Source: Clostridiaceae bacterium (GTDB lineage Bacteria; Bacillota; Clostridia; Saccharofermentanales; DTU023). Taken from it: a DNA stretch of 10,014 bases. The notes beneath the pieces are model-generated. The model was not told where the DNA came from and searched no databases. It saw nothing but the letters and a program-made list of their open reading frames with translations. The position numbers and the translations under genes are program-made. This document shows, piece after piece, positions 7,706 to 10,014 of this stretch (its first letter is position 1; every line of letters starts with the position of its first letter). The DNA lies in NCBI GenBank assembly GCA_012841255.1, contig DUUZ01000098.1, positions 1 through 10,014 of the forward strand, in the 5' to 3' direction.

Positions 7706-7719
7706 CATGAAAGTGACAT
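7703..7719 (+). repeat. TGACAT direct repeat after the regulator gene
   Basis: TGACAT occurs at 7703-7708 and 7714-7719, 11 bases apart, about one helical turn. The first copy contains the stop codon of the upstream gene. It could be a protein-binding site for the downstream unit, but two six-base copies can arise by chance. Confidence 0.25.
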
Positions 7720-7776
7720 CCTGGTTTCGGAGTCAGTTCATTGTCCTGTGTTACTTTGGCGCGGAAGGACGCGTTC

Positions 7777-7787
7777 TGTGAGATAAT
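7777..7787 (+). promoter_or_regulatory. Candidate extended -10 promoter for the 7832-8360 unit
   Basis: TGTGA followed by GATAAT (7782-7787) fits the TRTGn extended -10 form common in Gram-positive bacteria, which tolerates a poor -35. The best upstream hexamer is TTGGCG (7756-7761), 20 bases away, which is too far for a good -35. The element sits between CGCGT (7770-7774) and ACGCG (7788-7792), a 5-bp inverted repeat that could be an operator half-site pair. The rest of the 126-base gap (7706-7831) shows no convincing terminator for the upstream operon. Confidence 0.45.
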
Positions 7788-7819
7788 ACGCGCATAAGAA
7801 TGCGATTGCCGCATATGAA

Positions 7820-7825
7820 AAGGAG
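7820..7825 (+). promoter_or_regulatory. Ribosome binding site of the small membrane protein gene
   Basis: AAGGAG lies 6 bases before the ATG at 7832 and supports that start. Confidence 0.75.
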
Positions 7826-7831
7826 CAAGTC

Positions 7832-8344
7832 ATGAACGAATCAATTCATACAATGGATCAGGTCTCTCCGCTTTTGGAGCATGAACTGCCCGAGCCGCAG
7901 ATCCCGCATGAAGCCCCGCCGGTACAATACCAGCCGCAGACGATTCCTTATCCTGCCCCGCCCGCTTATGAAAAACCAAGGAAAGTCAAGAAAGGGATTC
8001 CGGGGATTACCGGCTTCGGATTTACGTCAGCCTTGCTGGCTCTTTTTCTGGTTCCAATGTATAAAGATGCATTCACGAGCTATCTTCTTTATGAAGGTGC
8101 AAACCAGGCCCTCTTGAATTACCACTACTATGCGTCCATCGCACTGGGAAGTGCCGGGGCACTTTTTGCACTCTTGGGGGCCATTTTCTCCCCTATCGGC
8201 GCCTATCTGTCCGGGAGCCGTGAACGGGACGGCCGGGCCCTGGGGGTCGCCGGTGTCCTGATCGCCTTTGTCGCGCTCATCCTCATTGCGGCCATTACGG
8301 TGTCCCATGTGATGCTCAACGGCCAGCTCTTCCCCAATACTTAA
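7832..8344 (+). CDS. Small membrane protein with proline-rich N-terminal tail and three predicted helices
   Basis: A 170-residue protein of unrecognised function. Residues 1-49 are hydrophilic and rich in Pro, Glu, Gln and Tyr, with no signal peptide. A basic patch RKVKK (50-54) precedes three hydrophobic stretches at about 57-77, 100-127 and 136-160. Basic residues before helix 1 and in the loop SGSRERDGR (127-135) predict a cytoplasmic N-terminus and an outside C-terminus by the positive-inside rule. The layout, a Pro-rich cytoplasmic tail followed by small Gly/Ala-rich helices, resembles DUF4190-type membrane proteins, but I cannot assign a family. A good ribosome binding site and an upstream extended -10 suggest it opens a new transcription unit. 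Tandem TAA stops follow, and the acyl-CoA synthetase starts 15 bases later, so the two are probably co-expressed. A link to membrane lipid handling is possible from that pairing only. Confidence 0.75.
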   Translation: MNESIHTMDQVSPLLEHELPEPQIPHEAPPVQYQPQTIPYPAPPAYEKPRKVKKGIPGITGFGFTSALLALFLVPMYKDAFTSYLLYEGANQALLNYHYYASIALGSAGALFALLGAIFSPIGAYLSGSRERDGRALGVAGVLIAFVALILIAAITVSHVMLNGQLFPNT

Positions 8345-8359
8345 TAAGGAAAACCTGCC

Positions 8360-10014
8360 ATGGATCATAATGACTTTTCAGATTCAAACGACCGCACCGG
8401 AAAACTTCAGATCATAACGGGAAAAACCTGGTATGAGGTTCCTCCCATCCATTCTTTGCGGGATCTTATCCTTCACAGCTACCGAAAATTCCCGCAGCGG
8501 GAGGCGGTGCGCTGGCGGGTCAAACCCCGTGACGAGGAGATCCAGGCCAAGAATTACACGGATCTTGCCCGGGATGTGGCGCGCATGCAGGCATGGCTGG
8601 CGGAGCGGCTGCCCAAGGGCAGCAGGATCGCCCTGATCGGCGATAACAGCTATCCCTGGATGGTGACCTGGCTGGCCGTTGCCTCCGGTTTCGGGGTCAT
8701 TGTCCCCATCGACCGTCTCCTCAAGGCCGAGGAGCTTTTTCCTGTCCTCGATCGCAGTAAATCGGTCATGTTCATCTACGATGCCGAGTGGCACAGCCAC
8801 GTCAGGGAGATGCAGAAAAAACTGCCCTCTCTTTCCTACCGCGTCCTGATGGACCGGGGGGTTGCCACTGAAGAGACCATGGAAGCGGTCCGGACGGAGA
8901 TGGAAGACGATGACAAGCTCTTCATTCTGGACCAGGTCTTCGAGGCTTTCCCTCTGGCAGAAGGGGAACCTGCCCTGTTGGAGCCTTCCGCCCAAGGTGA
9001 AGATGCGGCTATTCTTTTTACTTCAGGCACGAGCGCAACCTCCAAGGCGGCCATTCTCACGGACCAGTCGATCACAGCCGATGTCCGGGCTCTTCTGGGA
9101 TCGGTCAGATTTCCCGATCCGCTGAAAACCCTGTCCATACTGCCTCTTCATCACGCTTTCGAGAATACCTGCGGTTTCCTGACGGTGCTGGCCATGGGCG
9201 GATCCATCCACGTCTTTGACGGCCTCCGCTATATCGGCAAGAACCTGGAAGAACACCAGGTGCACCTGACGGTTGTTGTTCCGGCAGTTCTGGACGCCGT
9301 CTACAAGCGGGTCATGAGCGAGGCGGCTCGGACCGGTCAGGCAAAAAAACTGAGGATGGGACTTGCTCTTTCCAGCTTCCTCTTCAAACTGGGAATCGAT
9401 ATCCGTCGGAAATTGATGAAAGATGTCCTTTCCAAACTGGGCGGCAATCTGCAGTTTATCATCTGCGGGGCGGCCCCCGTTGAACTTGAAACACTGAAGT
9501 TTTTCCGGGCCATCGGGATTGAGGTCCTTTCCGGCTACGGCCTGACGGAGGCTTCGCCTGTCGTCAGCGGCGGCAACACCTGTGTCAACGAATTTGCCAC
9601 CGTCGGCCACCCCCTGTCCGGGGTCGAGGTGGCCATCGACAACGGCGGCAGGGGCGAGGGTGAAATCCTGGTCCGGTCGCCCATCGTCATGAAGGGTTAT
9701 CTGGATGACCCGGAGGCCACTGCGGAAACCATCGACCAGGACGGCTGGCTTCATACTGCGGATATCGGCCGCTTCACCCGCAAGGGGAGCCTGGTCATCA
9801 CCGGCCGCAGGAAATCCATGATCGTCCTTCCGAGCGGGAAGAAGGTTTTCCCCGAGGAGATCGAGGCCCTGCTCTACCGGCATGATCTGGTCCGGGATGC
9901 CCTGGTCTTCGGCTTTGCAGGAAGCGGGGGCGACGTCATCATCACGGCCAAGGTGGTTGTGGACCGGGACAGGATCCGCGATGAATTGAAAAGGGATCCG
10001 ACCGATGAGGATAT
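8360..10014 (+). CDS. AMP-forming long-chain acyl-CoA synthetase family protein (3' partial)
   Basis: The frame runs open from ATG 8360 through the window end: 551 codons plus two bases, with no stop. It belongs to the ANL adenylating superfamily. Visible core motifs are the phosphate-binding loop ILFTSGTSATSKAAIL (218-233), LPLHHAFENT with the family histidines (from about 261), the adenine-binding LSGYGLTEASP (390-400), the ribose-binding Asp in GWLHTADIG (Asp468), and the hinge TGRRKSMIVLPSGKKVFPEEIE (from 481). The phosphate loop has SATSKAA where many relatives have TGxPKGV, and TAD replaces the usual TGD; a similar serine-rich loop occurs in clostridial long-chain acyl-CoA synthetases. 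The expected reaction is ATP-dependent activation of a fatty or other carboxylic acid to acyl-AMP and then a thioester. The catalytic lysine near the C-terminus and any trailing carrier or acyltransferase domain lie outside the window. AAGGA (8346-8350) precedes the start by 9 bases. Confidence 0.85.
   Translation, partial: MDHNDFSDSNDRTGKLQIITGKTWYEVPPIHSLRDLILHSYRKFPQREAVRWRVKPRDEEIQAKNYTDLARDVARMQAWLAERLPKGSRIALIGDNSYPWMVTWLAVASGFGVIVPIDRLLKAEELFPVLDRSKSVMFIYDAEWHSHVREMQKKLPSLSYRVLMDRGVATEETMEAVRTEMEDDDKLFILDQVFEAFPLAEGEPALLEPSAQGEDAAILFTSGTSATSKAAILTDQSITADVRALLGSVRFPDPLKTLSILPLHHAFENTCGFLTVLAMGGSIHVFDGLRYIGKNLEEHQVHLTVVVPAVLDAVYKRVMSEAARTGQAKKLRMGLALSSFLFKLGIDIRRKLMKDVLSKLGGNLQFIICGAAPVELETLKFFRAIGIEVLSGYGLTEASPVVSGGNTCVNEFATVGHPLSGVEVAIDNGGRGEGEILVRSPIVMKGYLDDPEATAETIDQDGWLHTADIGRFTRKGSLVITGRRKSMIVLPSGKKVFPEEIEALLYRHDLVRDALVFGFAGSGGDVIITAKVVVDRDRIRDELKRDPTDED

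Noticed and set aside
7702..7707. Consensus TTGACA as a -35 box
   Set aside because: At 17-base spacing the next hexamer is TTTCGG (7725-7730), with no -10 character; the match overlaps a stop codon and is likely chance.
9023..9883. 286-codon open frame on the minus strand inside the acyl-CoA synthetase
   Set aside because: The + strand frame from 8360 runs through the whole region with ordered ANL motifs; the minus-strand frame is an antisense shadow.
1..10014. Mobile elements, CRISPR arrays, tRNA or rRNA genes
   Set aside because: No transposase or integrase frame, no regularly spaced repeats and no recognisable structural RNA were seen; the genes form tight co-directional units.

Overview
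The window is a GC-rich bacterial segment (by eye close to 60% G+C) in which every supportable gene lies on the + strand. Strong AGGAGG-type ribosome binding sites, short intergenic gaps and the gene content suggest an anaerobic or fermentative Bacillota, probably a GC-rich clostridial lineage. The taxonomic call is an inference from style and gene content; no rRNA or marker gene is present.

Positions 2-6724 hold the core of the selenium-dependent molybdenum hydroxylase / anaerobic purine-degradation locus: the 3' part of ygfK (Fe-S flavoprotein oxidoreductase), ssnA (metal-dependent amidohydrolase), a hydA/hyuA-type dihydropyrimidinase-hydantoinase, and a two-domain xanthine dehydrogenase (2Fe-2S plus molybdopterin domains in one chain, no FAD domain). 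The likely division of labour is that Xdh hydroxylates or reduces purine rings, YgfK exchanges electrons with a nicotinamide pool, and the two amidohydrolases open or deaminate ring products. The genes are closely spaced. The exception is the ssnA-hydA gap, which holds a perfect 10-bp GC-rich hairpin without a T-tract and a weak candidate promoter, a plausible point for adjusting expression within the operon.

Positions 6737-7705, 12 bases after xdh, encode an unusual fusion: a MobA/MocA-like nucleotidyltransferase fold whose signature motifs look degenerate, followed by a ModE-type (LysR-like) winged helix-turn-helix. It looks like a local regulator or cofactor sensor for the locus.

Positions 7706-7831 are a 126-base intergenic region with a TGTGn extended -10 element (inside a short inverted repeat) and a TGACAT direct repeat. 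It appears to start a second transcription unit: a 170-residue three-helix membrane protein with a proline-rich cytoplasmic tail (7832-8344), then an AMP-forming acyl-CoA synthetase (8360 to beyond the window end). I see no tRNA, rRNA, CRISPR array, insertion sequence or attachment site. The long minus-strand open frames are antisense shadows of the + strand genes.
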